Source: Pseudomonadota bacterium (lineage in GTDB: Bacteria; Pseudomonadota; Gammaproteobacteria; Xanthomonadales; Xanthomonadaceae). From it: a stretch of DNA of 64,000 nucleotides. The first letter of the stretch is position 1. Each line of letters opens with the position of its first letter. The stretch is taken from assembly GCA_023388715.1 (NCBI GenBank), contig JAEWFT010000019.1:41088-105087 (forward strand), in the 5' to 3' direction. Shown one piece after another: positions 27,669-36,572 of the stretch. The notes beneath the pieces were generated by a model that saw only the letters and a program-made list of their open reading frames with translations, made no database searches and had not been told where the DNA came from. The translations under genes and the position numbers were made by a program.

Positions 27669-28187
27669 TCAGGTCAGGTCCACGGCCTGGCGTTCGTCTT
27701 CGCGCCACTGCGCGAACGGACGCGATGCCAGCGCCAGATTGTAGTAGCGCGGCGCGGCGGTCGCCTCCGCGCCCAGCCAGTCGGGGCGTTCGAACTGCGC
27801 ATCGACCGCGTCCAGCTCGATTTCCGCGACCACCAGGCCCGCGTTCTCGCCGAGGAATTCGTCGACTTCCCAGACATGGCCGGCGTGTTCCACGATGTGC
27901 CGCCGTTTTTCGATCCGGCCGCCAACGGCAAGCGCCAGCAACGCGTGCGCGTCCTCGACCGGAATGGCGTACTCGAATTCCTGCCGGCTTGCGCCCAGCT
28001 CGCGCGACTTGATGTTGAGCCGGGCCACGTCACCTTCGATCCGCACCCGCACCGAGGCCTGCATCGCGCCGCTGTCGACCATCGCCAGGTCGTTGAGATA
28101 GCCCTGTGCCATCGGCACCACCCGCTGCGCGGCGGCGCGCCAGCCTTCGCCTACGACCAGGAACTTGCGCTCGATCTCGATGCCCAT
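27669..28187 (-). CDS. CYTH-domain triphosphate-tunnel protein
   Basis: 172 residues. The signature ExExK is at Glu4-x-Glu6-x-Lys8 (EIERKF). Alternating acidic and basic residues on strands follow (SVRVRIEGD, LNIKSRE, EFEYAIP, KRRHIVE, WEVDEFLGENAGLVVAEIEL), as in triphosphate tunnel enzymes. Bacterial members of this short type usually hydrolyse inorganic triphosphate. It lies nine bases from both rlmD and nagZ, so it is within an operon, but no functional link to them is known to me. Confidence 0.9.
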   Translation of the reverse strand: MGIEIERKFLVVGEGWRAAAQRVVPMAQGYLNDLAMVDSGAMQASVRVRIEGDVARLNIKSRELGASRQEFEYAIPVEDAHALLALAVGGRIEKRRHIVEHAGHVWEVDEFLGENAGLVVAEIELDAVDAQFERPDWLGAEATAAPRYYNLALASRPFAQWREDERQAVDLT

Positions 28188-28196
28188 GCGCGGCCC

Positions 28197-29543
28197 TCAG
28201 CGCGGCTTCGGCGGGTCGAACACGGCGATCGACTCGACGTGCGCCGTGTGCGGGAACATGTCCATCACGCCGGCCTCGCGCAGGGTCCAGCCGGCCTCGT
28301 TGACCAGCCAGCCGGCGTCGCGCGCCAGCGAGCCGGGATGGCAGCTCACATAGACGATGCGCCTGAGCTGGTGCAGCGGGAGCTGCTTGAGCACCTCGAT
28401 GGCGCCCGAGCGTGCCGGATCCAGCAACAGCTTGTCGAAGCCATGCCTGAGCCAGGGCTGCCCCGCAAGGTCCTTGGAAAGGTCGGCGGTGAAGAACTGC
28501 ACGTTGCCCAGGCCGTTGCGGCCGGCGTTCTCGCGCGCGCGCTGCACCAGCCCCGCATCGCCTTCGACCCCCACGACGGCACCGTCACCGGACGCGCGCG
28601 CAAGCGGCAGGGTGAAGTTGCCCAGGCCGCAGAACAGGTCGAGCACGCGCTCGCCCGGCTGCACGTCCAGCAGCGCCAGCGCGCGCGCGATCATCGCTTC
28701 GTTGAGGCTTGCGTTGACCTGGATGAAGTCCAGCGGCCTGAACTGCAGCTCGACGTCCCACTGCGGCAGCCGGAAGGACAGCTCGCGCGCCTCGCCGGCA
28801 AGTGGATGCACCGAATCCAGCCCGCCGGGCTGCAGGAAGATCGCCAGGTCGTGCTGCGCCGCGAACGCCTGCAGCCGCCCGTGATCCGTCTCGGACAGCG
28901 GCTGCAGGTGGCGGAAGACCAGCGCGGTGGCGGCATCGCCGGCGATGAATTCGATCTGCGGGATGTCGCGGCGGGCCTCCATGCCATCGACCAGCGCGCC
29001 CAGCGCCTCCAGCCGGAACCCCAGCTGCGGCACCACGACATGGCATTCGCGCAGATCGGCGACGAAGCGCGGGTCCTGCTCGCGGAAGCCGACCAGGGTC
29101 TTGTCCTTCTTCTCGACGCGGCGCACCGAGAAGCGCCCCTTGCGGCGGTAGCCCCAGGCCTGCCCGTGCAGCGGCGGCAGCACCGATGCCGGCGCGACGT
29201 GGCCGATCCGCTGCAGGTTGTCCAGCAACACCTGCTGCTTGTAGGCGATCTGCCGTTCCTCCGCCAGGTGCTGCAGCACGCAGCCTCCGCAGACCCCGAA
29301 ATGGGGGCAACGGGGGGCGACCCGGTCGGGCGACGCCGCGAGCACCTCCAGCGTCCTGGCCTCGTCGAAATGGCGCGAACGCGCCGACTGCTGCACGACG
29401 ACCGTCTCGCCCGGCAGTGCCCCGGCCACGAACACGGTCTTGCCGGCCTGCGCATGGCCTTCCGGCCAGCGGGCGACGCCGCGGCCGTCGTGGCTCAGGT
29501 CGTTGATGGAAACGGTCTTGGGGGTCTGGTCGAGGCGGGCCAC
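28197..29543 (-). CDS. rlmD: 23S rRNA (uracil-1939-C5)-methyltransferase
   Basis: 448 residues. An N-terminal TRAM domain (about 8-65) precedes a 4Fe-4S cluster motif (CPHFGVCGGC plus a later Cys in RECHV). The SAM-binding domain has LDLFCGLGNF and DPARSG, and the catalytic cysteine is in YVSCHPGSLARD. These together identify RlmD/RumA rather than TrmA. It is the first gene of the rlmD-CYTH-nagZ-hpt run. A short hairpin separates it from ydbL upstream. Confidence 0.95.
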   Translation of the reverse strand: MARLDQTPKTVSINDLSHDGRGVARWPEGHAQAGKTVFVAGALPGETVVVQQSARSRHFDEARTLEVLAASPDRVAPRCPHFGVCGGCVLQHLAEERQIAYKQQVLLDNLQRIGHVAPASVLPPLHGQAWGYRRKGRFSVRRVEKKDKTLVGFREQDPRFVADLRECHVVVPQLGFRLEALGALVDGMEARRDIPQIEFIAGDAATALVFRHLQPLSETDHGRLQAFAAQHDLAIFLQPGGLDSVHPLAGEARELSFRLPQWDVELQFRPLDFIQVNASLNEAMIARALALLDVQPGERVLDLFCGLGNFTLPLARASGDGAVVGVEGDAGLVQRARENAGRNGLGNVQFFTADLSKDLAGQPWLRHGFDKLLLDPARSGAIEVLKQLPLHQLRRIVYVSCHPGSLARDAGWLVNEAGWTLREAGVMDMFPHTAHVESIAVFDPPKPR

Positions 29544-29611
29544 GGAACACGGCAGTGCTGGGGGCCGGCCATTGTCTCAGAAGCCGCGGGAGCGGGGCCC
29601 GCCAATGCAAA

Positions 29612-29631
29612 CGGCCCGCCGAAGCGGGCCG
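29612..29631 (-). terminator. Terminator-like hairpin after ydbL
   Basis: A perfect 8-base stem CGGCCCGC/GCGGGCCG with a TTCG tetraloop on the minus strand, seven bases after the ydbL stop. It is followed only by TTT. A stable hairpin, probably a terminator or 3' end protector, but weak in U residues. Confidence 0.55.
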
Positions 29632-29638
29632 ACCGTCG

Positions 29639-30241
29639 TCACTTCTGCTTCCAGCCGCCGCCGGCCTGGTACCACCAGCCTGCACGCGCGCTCTCGATCC
29701 ATTGCCGGGCGAACACGTCGCGGATCTGCGCCTCCCATTCGGGATGGCCGTTGGCGACCGCCACCTCCCGATACACCGCCTTGCGATCGCGGTTGTCATC
29801 GGCCACCGCGGCGTTCATCGCCACGCGATCCTTCAGCGCCAGCTTGCCGGGATCGCGCACGGTGATCAGCCCGTCCGCGGTGAAGCCTAGCGCGCCACTG
29901 TCGAAACCGGCGCGCAAGGTGGCGTTGAAGCGGTTTTCCATGCGCGCCTGGATCGCCTGGATGGCGGGGGTCTTGATGGTGATGTCGGGCGCGGACTGCG
30001 CATGCGCGCTGCCGATGCCGACCAGCGCCCACGGATCGAAATCGAAGCGCTTGTGCAGCAACGCCATGCCGCCGCCACCATCCTGCTTGATGTTGACCTT
30101 GTCGGCGTCGTCGATCACCTTTTCCACGAACTCCCGCGCCGCTTCCTTGGCCTCGGCCGCCGGGAAGTAGACGTTGATGGTCACGCAGGCGGTCAGCAGC
30201 AACCCCGCCGCGACCGGAACTCCCAACCACTTGCCCATCAT
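29639..30241 (-). CDS. YdbL-like DUF1318 lipoprotein with a YnbE-like N terminus
   Basis: 200 residues. A leader ends in LLTAC19, a good lipobox, followed by VTINVYFPAAEAKEAARE. The C-terminal third (about 127-200, with MNAAVADDNRDRKAVYREVA and a final WYQAGGGWKQK) matches the YdbL type. In E. coli, YdbL, the small lipoprotein YnbE and YdbH are encoded together and act in intermembrane lipid transport. Here no separate ynbE fits in the 16-base gap to ydbH. The lipidated TINV-strand start resembles YnbE, so one protein may do both jobs. That last point is my inference. Confidence 0.75.
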   Translation of the reverse strand: MMGKWLGVPVAAGLLLTACVTINVYFPAAEAKEAAREFVEKVIDDADKVNIKQDGGGGMALLHKRFDFDPWALVGIGSAHAQSAPDITIKTPAIQAIQARMENRFNATLRAGFDSGALGFTADGLITVRDPGKLALKDRVAMNAAVADDNRDRKAVYREVAVANGHPEWEAQIRDVFARQWIESARAGWWYQAGGGWKQK

Positions 30242-30257
30242 CCTGCTCCTGTCTGCG

Positions 30258-32276
30258 TCAATCGATCACCGGGGCCACGTCGCCCTTGCCGACCGCCACC
30301 AGGCGTTCGACCAGGGTGGGCCAGTCGACCCGGCGGTTGTATCCCACCACGGTCAGCCGCGGCAGCCCGGCGCCTTCCACGATAGTAAAGGCGTTGCCTG
30401 CTGAATGCAGGCCCGCCATTTCGCAGACTTCGTTCGAGAGGCGGCAGCCGATGCCGATCCTGCGGTAGCCGAAGTCGTCGAAGATGCCGATCAGCTGGCC
30501 CTGCAGGCTGCTGACGAACGATGCATCGCCCACGCTGCTGATGTTCTGCACCGCGCGCTGGCTGATGCGCTGGCGCACGCCCTGCGCCGGGTCGGTGATG
30601 AAGCGGGCATTGAAGGCGACCGGGGTCCAGTCGACCAGGCGCAGGCCCTCGATCCGCCCGTCCAGCCGCCCGCTGATGCTGCCGAACCCGAGCACCTCGG
30701 TCAGCCGCATCAGGTCAAGGTCGTCCAGCGCGATGTCGGCGCTGAGGCTCGGCGCGCTGCCGAACGGTCGCTCCAGCGCCAGCGATGACACCTGCACGCG
30801 CCCATCGAACAGTTGCACGAACAGCCCGCCGTCGAAATCCACCCGTTCATTGGCGTAGCGCGCCGACGGGATGTCGCCGCTGAGCCGCCCCTGGAACGCG
30901 GGCAGCCCCAGCGCCTCGGCAAGCTTGCCGACGTCCAGTTCGCGCAGGGCCAGGGCAAACCGGACCTCGGCGCCCTGCCCGCCCGCGGGTGGCCGGATCA
31001 GCAGGTCGCGGAAGGTCACCTGGCCATCCAGCATGGGCATGGCGATGTCGCCACGCGCGCGCAACTGCCCGCCCTCGCTCTCGAACGGCAACTGCGCCGG
31101 CCCGAAGGCCAGGCCATACAGAACCCCCCCGTTCCACTGCAGCGCGCTGCGCACCGGGTTGGACGCGGAATAGTGCAGGTCGCCGCGCAGGCCATCGAAG
31201 GCCAGCCGTCCGCCGGGGTCGCGCAGGTCGACGCCATGCAGGCGGGCGTGGGCGGCGCGCACACCGTCCGGCCCGATGTCGACCTCCAGATCCATCGCGC
31301 CGTGGAGCTCCACCTCTGCCAGCCCGAACAGCCCCATCCAGCCGGAGAGGTAGCGCGGCTTCAGCGGGGTCATGTCGGAACTGCGCGCGCTGGCCTGCAG
31401 CGACCTCAGGTTGCCCGACCGGTCGAACGCCAGTGCCGCAGTCGCCTGCAGCACGTCGCCATCGCGCCACTCCACCCTCGGCACTCCCCAGCCCCCGGCG
31501 CCGCGCCTGCTGGCATCGATGCGCAGGGTAGTCGGCGACGCCAGCGCTACATAGGTATTGCCCATGAGCAGCTCGCCGCTGCGCAGGTCGCCATCCACGG
31601 TGACCAGCGTGGCCGCGGGCGTGGCGCGATAGTCGATGCGCAGGTCGGCGCCGATGTTTTCGCCGGCGATCGCCGCATCGGCGGTTTCCAGCGCCACGCC
31701 GCGCAGGCGCAACGGCCCGCTGACGCGGAGCGGACGCCCCGGCTCCGATGCGATGGCCAGCCCGGCATCCAGGCGGCCGGCAGTCAGGTTTGCGGACGGC
31801 CACGCCTGCGCCACCAGCGCCTTCGCCCACGCAACCGGCACCGCCGCAAGGTCGATGCGGGTGATGTCGGGATTCTCCGCGGTGCGCGCGAGCGTGATCC
31901 GCGAACCGCCGCGTGCCAGCTCGGCATGGGTTTCGGCATCGTCGAAGCGCAGGGAAAGGCGCAGTGGCGGCGCGCGCCCGGAGCGCACGTCGCCCTCGCA
32001 GCGCCAGCCGCGGTTGCCATCGCGGCGCAGCGGGCAACGCCAGTGCAGGTCGCGATAACGGTAGCCCAGGTCCGCGGCGACGGCCTGCCGCGCCCACACC
32101 TGCAAGTCGCCAGCGGCGGCGCCTTCAGGCCATTCCAGCCGGGCACGCACTCCCTCCAGGGTGGCAACCGCGGTGCCGACCTTGGCGATGCGTACCTGCG
32201 CCGTGCGCGCCTGCGCCGGGAACGCCAGCGCGAACGCCAGCACGGCCAGGCAAGCAGCTAAGATCGGACGCGGCAT
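30258..32276 (-). CDS. ydbH: YdbH-like intermembrane lipid-transport (AsmA/DUF748-type) protein
   Basis: 672 residues from the ATG at 32276. A signal peptide (1-23, ending PAQA) leads into a long, mostly beta protein with repeated amphipathic strands. The C-terminal part is typical of YdbH: GRVQVSSLALERPFG, ADIALDDLDLMRLTEVLGFGSISGRLDG, and NISSVGD near the end. YdbH is proposed to form a hydrophobic groove that carries phospholipid between the membranes. At 672 residues it is shorter than E. coli YdbH (about 880). Co-transcribed with the YdbL-like lipoprotein. Its start is only 33 bases from the divergent REC-Hpt gene. Confidence 0.8.
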   Translation of the reverse strand: MPRPILAACLAVLAFALAFPAQARTAQVRIAKVGTAVATLEGVRARLEWPEGAAAGDLQVWARQAVAADLGYRYRDLHWRCPLRRDGNRGWRCEGDVRSGRAPPLRLSLRFDDAETHAELARGGSRITLARTAENPDITRIDLAAVPVAWAKALVAQAWPSANLTAGRLDAGLAIASEPGRPLRVSGPLRLRGVALETADAAIAGENIGADLRIDYRATPAATLVTVDGDLRSGELLMGNTYVALASPTTLRIDASRRGAGGWGVPRVEWRDGDVLQATAALAFDRSGNLRSLQASARSSDMTPLKPRYLSGWMGLFGLAEVELHGAMDLEVDIGPDGVRAAHARLHGVDLRDPGGRLAFDGLRGDLHYSASNPVRSALQWNGGVLYGLAFGPAQLPFESEGGQLRARGDIAMPMLDGQVTFRDLLIRPPAGGQGAEVRFALALRELDVGKLAEALGLPAFQGRLSGDIPSARYANERVDFDGGLFVQLFDGRVQVSSLALERPFGSAPSLSADIALDDLDLMRLTEVLGFGSISGRLDGRIEGLRLVDWTPVAFNARFITDPAQGVRQRISQRAVQNISSVGDASFVSSLQGQLIGIFDDFGYRRIGIGCRLSNEVCEMAGLHSAGNAFTIVEGAGLPRLTVVGYNRRVDWPTLVERLVAVGKGDVAPVID

Positions 32277-32309
32277 GCCGGCAGCATACGAAGGCGAGGT
32301 CAGCTTGCG

Positions 32310-33002
32310 ATGAACCCGACGACAGCTACGCGTCCGCGCATCCTGCTGGCGGAGGACGACCCGGTCAGCGCGGCCTTCCTCTGCGATGCCATCGCCGGCT
32401 TTCCGGCCGAGGTCGACCTGGCCGGGGACCTGGCCAGCGCAAGGGCTACCGCCATTGCAGGGCGCCATGACCTGCTGCTGATCGACGCCCACCTGCCGGA
32501 CGCCAGCGGGGTCGAGCTACTCGCGGCGCTGCGCACCGCCGGCATCGACGCGCCTGCCGTGGCGCACACGGCGGAACGGGACACCGCCTTGCGCGACGCA
32601 CTGCTGGCCCATGGCTTTCTCGAGGTGCTGGCCAAGCCGCTGGGCGTCGCCGAGCTGCACGCGGCGCTTGCACGACACCTACCCCGGCACAATCCGGGCG
32701 ACTGGAACGACGCCGCGGCGCTGTCCGCGCTGGGCGGCGATCCCGCCCACGTGCAGGCCCTGCGCGGGTTGTTTCTGCGCGAACTGCCAGCCCAGCGGGC
32801 GCGCATCCGCGCAGCGCACGCCGCCGGGGACGAGCCGGCCTTGCGCGCGGAACTGCATCGGCTCTCGGCCAGCTGCGGGTTCGTGGGCGCTACCCGCCTG
32901 GCCGGCGCGGTGCAAACCCTGCAGGGCACGCCCACCAGCGCGGAAGGGATCCGCGAACTGGAGCAGGCGACCGACGCCCTGCTTGCTGGCGCCGTCCGCT
33001 AG
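32310..33002 (+). CDS. Response-regulator receiver fused to a histidine-phosphotransfer (Hpt) domain
   Basis: 230 residues. Receiver domain about 9-125: acidic pocket Glu15-Asp16-Asp17, phospho-acceptor Asp59 (LLLIDAHLP), Thr87 and Lys109 (LAKPLG). Hpt domain about 135-225: the acceptor His183 lies in [14 protein letters not shown], the usual HxLxG/SxxxxxGA pattern. There is no DNA-binding or enzyme output and no histidine kinase nearby, so it is an orphan phosphorelay piece. It is divergent from ydbH, and its stop interlocks with the recO stop (CTAG). Confidence 0.85.
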   Translation: MNPTTATRPRILLAEDDPVSAAFLCDAIAGFPAEVDLAGDLASARATAIAGRHDLLLIDAHLPDASGVELLAALRTAGIDAPAVAHTAERDTALRDALLAHGFLEVLAKPLGVAELHAALARHLPRHNPGDWNDAAALSALGGDPAHVQALRGLFLRELPAQRARIRAAHAAGDEPALRAELHRLSASCGFVGATRLAGAVQTLQGTPTSAEGIRELEQATDALLAGAVR

Positions 33003-33730
33003 CGGGCGGGCAGCGCAAGCCGCCCAAGCTCCCCCAGCATCTCCCACGACTTCAGGCCACGCCCGCCCAAGTGATGCAGCAGTACCGCGCGCAGCGGCAG
33101 GCGCAGGCTCGCGAGGTCATCGGCAGCCGGTTCGCGCTCGCCTGCCAGCGCCAGCAGCCCGCGGCCGGTGGCGCTTTCACGGCGCTCGCCCTGGCGCTCG
33201 CCGATTACCCGCCGCGGGCCATGCTCGGGAACCAGGCGGTAACGCGCGGCCGGGTCGATCGGCGCGCCATCGCCATCGCTACCGAAGTCGAAGCCACTCC
33301 CCGACGCCTCCAGCAGGTCGCGTTCGAAACGGCGCAGCAGCCACGCCAGCGGTTCGCCGTCGCGCAGGCGCTCGCGCGCGGCGGCATAGGCCAGGTGCAG
33401 CTCGGGCTGGGGCGCCTGGCGCGGCGCCAGCCGCAGGCACAGTTCGTTGATGTAGAACGCCGCCATGGCCGCGTCGCCGTGCAGCAGGGGGGCCGCGTCC
33501 ACTGCTTCGGCGGAAGCCAGTTGCGCAAGCTCGCCGCGCTGGACGGCGTCGAAGCGAATCGACTGCAACGGCTGCAGCGCCGCCCGCAGGACATGGCGCC
33601 TCGGCCCCTGCACGCCACGCGCCACCAACCCGATGCGACCGTGTTCGCCGCTCAGCACCTCCACCAACAGGCTGGTCTCGCGCCACGCGCGGGCGTGCAG
33701 CACGAACGCGGGTTCGGCGACGTAGCGCAC
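32999..33730 (-). CDS. recO: DNA repair protein RecO
   Basis: 243 residues. RecO helps load RecA on SSB-coated DNA in the RecFOR pathway. The N-terminal OB fold is clear ([31 protein letters not shown]). The helical domain follows ([23 protein letters not shown]), and the C-terminal region has [20 protein letters not shown]. It closes the lepB-rnc-era-recO run and converges on the REC-Hpt gene. recR lies at 62.5 kb in the same window. Confidence 0.92.
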   Translation of the reverse strand: MRYVAEPAFVLHARAWRETSLLVEVLSGEHGRIGLVARGVQGPRRHVLRAALQPLQSIRFDAVQRGELAQLASAEAVDAAPLLHGDAAMAAFYINELCLRLAPRQAPQPELHLAYAAARERLRDGEPLAWLLRRFERDLLEASGSGFDFGSDGDGAPIDPAARYRLVPEHGPRRVIGERQGERRESATGRGLLALAGEREPAADDLASLRLPLRAVLLHHLGGRGLKSWEMLGELGRLALPAR

Positions 33731-33762
33731 TGCTCAGCGCCTCGCCGACGGCGCACGCACGC

Positions 33763-34689
33763 TCAGTCGTGGTAGCCCAGCGCGCGCAGGGCCGCCTCGT
33801 CGTCGCTCCAGCCTTCGCGCACGCGCACCCAGGTCTGCAGGAACACCTTGGCGTCGAACAGGCGCTCCATGCGCTCGCGGGCGCGGCTGCCGATTTCGCG
33901 CAGCCGTTCGCCCCCCTTGCCGATCACGATCGCCTTCTGGCCATCGCGCTCGACCCAGATCACCGCATCGATGCGGTACATGACCCCGGCCTTCGGCGAG
34001 GGCTCTTCCGCAAAGCGCTCGATCTCGACCGTGGTCGCGTAGGGCAGCTCCTCGCCCAGCTGGCGCATCAGCTGCTCGCGCACCATCTCGGCGGCAAGAA
34101 AGCGCTGGCTCTTGTCGGTGATCTCGTCCTCGCCATAGGCAGGCTCGCCTTCCGGCATTAGCCCGAGCAGCGTGCTCGCGAGCGGTTCCAGGCCGCTGCG
34201 CTTGAGCGCGGACAACGGATGCACGGCGGCGAATTCGCGGCCCTCGGTGACCTTGGCGATGAAGGGCAGCAACGCGCCCTTGTCCTTGATCTTGTCGACC
34301 TGGTTAACCACCAGCACCACGGGCACGCCGGCATCGCGCAGGGCGTCATGGGCCAGGCCATCCTCCGCTTCCCAGCGACCGGCCTCGACCACCAGCACTG
34401 CCGCATCCACGCCCTCGAGCGCCCCGCGCGCGGCCCGGTTCATCATGCGGTTCATGGCCTTGCCGGAGCGCCGCCCCTGCTCGCCGTGGATCCCGGGCGT
34501 GTCGACCAGCTGCAGCTGTCCACCGGGAAATGTCGCGATGCCCAGCAACCGATGGCGGGTGGTCTGCGGGCGATTCGAGGTGATGCTGACCTTGGCGCCG
34601 ACCAGCGCGTTCACCAGGGTCGACTTCCCGACGTTGGGGCGGCCGATCACCGCCACCGCACCACTGCGCTTGCTTGCGTCCATGCTCAT
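33763..34689 (-). CDS. era: GTPase Era (16S rRNA maturation)
   Basis: 308 residues. G motifs: GRPNVGKST (G1), DTPGIHG (G3), NQVDK (G4), and PLSALKRSG (G5). The C-terminal KH domain carries [14 protein letters not shown]. Era binds the 3' end of 16S rRNA and acts in 30S assembly. The ATG at 34689 overlaps the rnc stop (ATGA), the usual rnc-era pairing. Confidence 0.97.
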   Translation of the reverse strand: MSMDASKRSGAVAVIGRPNVGKSTLVNALVGAKVSITSNRPQTTRHRLLGIATFPGGQLQLVDTPGIHGEQGRRSGKAMNRMMNRAARGALEGVDAAVLVVEAGRWEAEDGLAHDALRDAGVPVVLVVNQVDKIKDKGALLPFIAKVTEGREFAAVHPLSALKRSGLEPLASTLLGLMPEGEPAYGEDEITDKSQRFLAAEMVREQLMRQLGEELPYATTVEIERFAEEPSPKAGVMYRIDAVIWVERDGQKAIVIGKGGERLREIGSRARERMERLFDAKVFLQTWVRVREGWSDDEAALRALGYHD

Positions 34690-35369
34690 CCTTCGATTGC
34701 CTGCAGCGCGGCGTCGGCCGCCTGCTGTTCCGCCGCCCGCCTGGAGCTGCCCTCGCCTTCCGTCGCAAGAAACGGATCGGCCAGCGTGCAGCTGGCGCGG
34801 AAGATGCGGGCGTGGTCCTCGCCGCCCTCTTCCAGAACCGCGTACTGCGGCAGCGGCTTGCCGCGGGCCTGCAGCCATTCCTGCAAGCGCGTCTTGGCGT
34901 CCTTGCCGACCTTGTCCGGCGCCGGCATTGCCGCCATCAGCGGCTCGAACCAGGGCAGCACGGTGGCGCGGGTGGCCTCGAAGCCGGAGTCCAGGTAGAT
35001 CGCGGCCACCAAGGCCTCCAGCGCGTCCGACAGGATCGAATCCCGGCGATGGCCGCCGGTCTTCATCTCGCCCGGGCCGAGGATCAAGGCCTCGCCCAGC
35101 TGCAACTGGCGGGCGATCGCGGCCAGCGCCGACTCGCGGACCAGTTCGGCCCTTGCCCTGGTCAGTGCGCCCTCGTCGGCCCGCGGCCAGCGCGCGTACA
35201 GCGCCTCGGCGATGAGCTGGCTGACCAGCGCATCCCCCAGGAACTCGAGGCGCTCGTTGTGCGGGCTGCCCGCGCTGCGATGCGTCAGCGCCTGCGCGAG
35301 CAGCGCCGGGTCGGCGAAGCGATGCCCGGCGAAAACGTGCCGGCCGATCTCAGGGAGTGGCCGCGCCAC
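34686..35369 (-). CDS. rnc: Ribonuclease III
   Basis: 227 residues. Cuts double-stranded RNA, including rRNA precursors. Signature [12 protein letters not shown], second metal site [13 protein letters not shown], and a C-terminal double-strand RNA-binding domain from about 153 ([11 protein letters not shown] ... [14 protein letters not shown]). The likely start is the GTG at 35369, which overlaps the DUF4845 gene by 20 bases. No closer ATG fits the family N terminus. Confidence 0.96.
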   Translation of the reverse strand: MARPLPEIGRHVFAGHRFADPALLAQALTHRSAGSPHNERLEFLGDALVSQLIAEALYARWPRADEGALTRARAELVRESALAAIARQLQLGEALILGPGEMKTGGHRRDSILSDALEALVAAIYLDSGFEATRATVLPWFEPLMAAMPAPDKVGKDAKTRLQEWLQARGKPLPQYAVLEEGGEDHARIFRASCTLADPFLATEGEGSSRRAAEQQAADAALQAIEG

Positions 35370-35736
35370 GCACTACCGCCTGCTCGGCGTGGAATTTGCC
35401 GACGACGTCGAGGTTGTAGAGCAGCGGCTTGCGCACCTCGTAGTCCACCGTCGCCTTGAAGCCGGAATCCGTACGCTCGATCTTCAGGTGCGACGGCTTC
35501 ACGTTTTCCGAGTAGTTGATGTACAGCCTGCGGAAGAACAGGTCCTTGATCCTCGCGGCATCCATGGTGTCCGCGCCGGGCTCTTCCGCGACGCCCTTCA
35601 GCGATTGCTTGACCGCGTAGTACTCCGTGTACATGGGCACCAGCTTCATCCCGCAATAGACGAAAAAGCTGGCCACCGCGAGCACCACCAGGAAACCGAT
35701 CAGCGACAATCCGGACTGCTTGCGTTGCATGTGCAT
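35350..35736 (-). CDS. DUF4845 membrane-anchored protein
   Basis: 128 residues. It begins with a pilin-like leader ([24 protein letters not shown]) and one membrane span (about 10-30), followed by a periplasmic domain. DUF4845 genes sit between lepB and rnc in many gamma- and betaproteobacteria, as here, but the function is not established. The 3' end overlaps rnc by 20 bases, so expression is tied to it. An in-frame ATG two codons later (35730) is an alternative start. Confidence 0.85.
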   Translation of the reverse strand: MHMQRKQSGLSLIGFLVVLAVASFFVYCGMKLVPMYTEYYAVKQSLKGVAEEPGADTMDAARIKDLFFRRLYINYSENVKPSHLKIERTDSGFKATVDYEVRKPLLYNLDVVGKFHAEQAVVRGAATP

Positions 35737-35749
35737 TCTCCTCTCCCCA

Positions 35750-36547
35750 TCAAGGGATGCGCGTGCCGACCCGCGACACGTCCACCCAGCCCTCGGCCTG
35801 TCGGTCGAAATTCATCCACACCCACATCGCCTTCCCGCGCAGGTTCTTCTCGGGTAGGACGCCCCAGATCCGGCTGTCCTCGCTGTTGTCGCGATAGTCG
35901 CCCATGACGAAATAATGCCCTGCCGGCACGGTCCAGTCACCTTCGGTCGGATCGAACGGGATGTCCACGTGTTCCAGCACGAAGTGGGGCCGCCCCGGCA
36001 GGCCCTCGGTGAAGCGGGTGGCGCCGGTTGCCCCCGACCCTTGTCCCCGGCCGTCGTAGATGCCTTCGGCGCGGTACGGCAGCTCGCGGCCGTTCACCGT
36101 GACCTTGTTGTCGCGGTAGGAGATGCGGTCGCCGGGCAGGCCGATCACGCGCTTGATCCAGTCCTGCTGCGGGTAGTGCGGCGGGCGGAACACCACCACG
36201 TCGCCGCGCTCCGGGGCGCCATTGGCGAGGAACTTGGTGTTGGTGATCGGCCAGCGCAGGCCGTAGGCGAACTTGTTGACGAGGATGAAATCGCCGATCA
36301 GCAGGGTCGGCATCATCGAGCTGGAGGGAATCCGGAAGGGTTCGGCGACGAAGCTGCGCAGGCCCAGCACCAGCGCCAGGATGGGGAAGAACGCCTTGGA
36401 GTAGTCGACGACGACCGGCTCGCGGATCTCCTCGAGGGGATCGGCGGCAGCGGCGCGACGCTTGGCCAAGAACAGCTTGTCGAGCAACCACACCACTCCG
36501 GTCAGCGCGGTCAGCACGACCAGGATCGTTTCGAACCAGACCATCAT
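35750..36547 (-). CDS. lepB: Signal peptidase I
   Basis: 265 residues with two N-terminal membrane spans (about 4-26 and 52-68). The nucleophile is Ser77 in IPSSSMMPTL and the general base is Lys132 in WIKRVIGLPGD. The later box GHYFVMGDYRDNSEDSR is also present. It cleaves leaders of exported proteins on the periplasmic face. It lies 25 bases after lepA, the standard lepA-lepB order. Confidence 0.97.
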   Translation of the reverse strand: MMVWFETILVVLTALTGVVWLLDKLFLAKRRAAAADPLEEIREPVVVDYSKAFFPILALVLGLRSFVAEPFRIPSSSMMPTLLIGDFILVNKFAYGLRWPITNTKFLANGAPERGDVVVFRPPHYPQQDWIKRVIGLPGDRISYRDNKVTVNGRELPYRAEGIYDGRGQGSGATGATRFTEGLPGRPHFVLEHVDIPFDPTEGDWTVPAGHYFVMGDYRDNSEDSRIWGVLPEKNLRGKAMWVWMNFDRQAEGWVDVSRVGTRIP

Positions 36548-36572
36548 GCGGCGATCTCCATGGTTGCGCCGG

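Noticed and set aside
26823..30170. A 1115-codon plus-strand frame spanning nagZ, the CYTH gene, rlmD and ydbL
   Set aside because: It crosses four well-supported minus-strand genes and has the same low-information composition. Long spurious frames are expected at this GC content.
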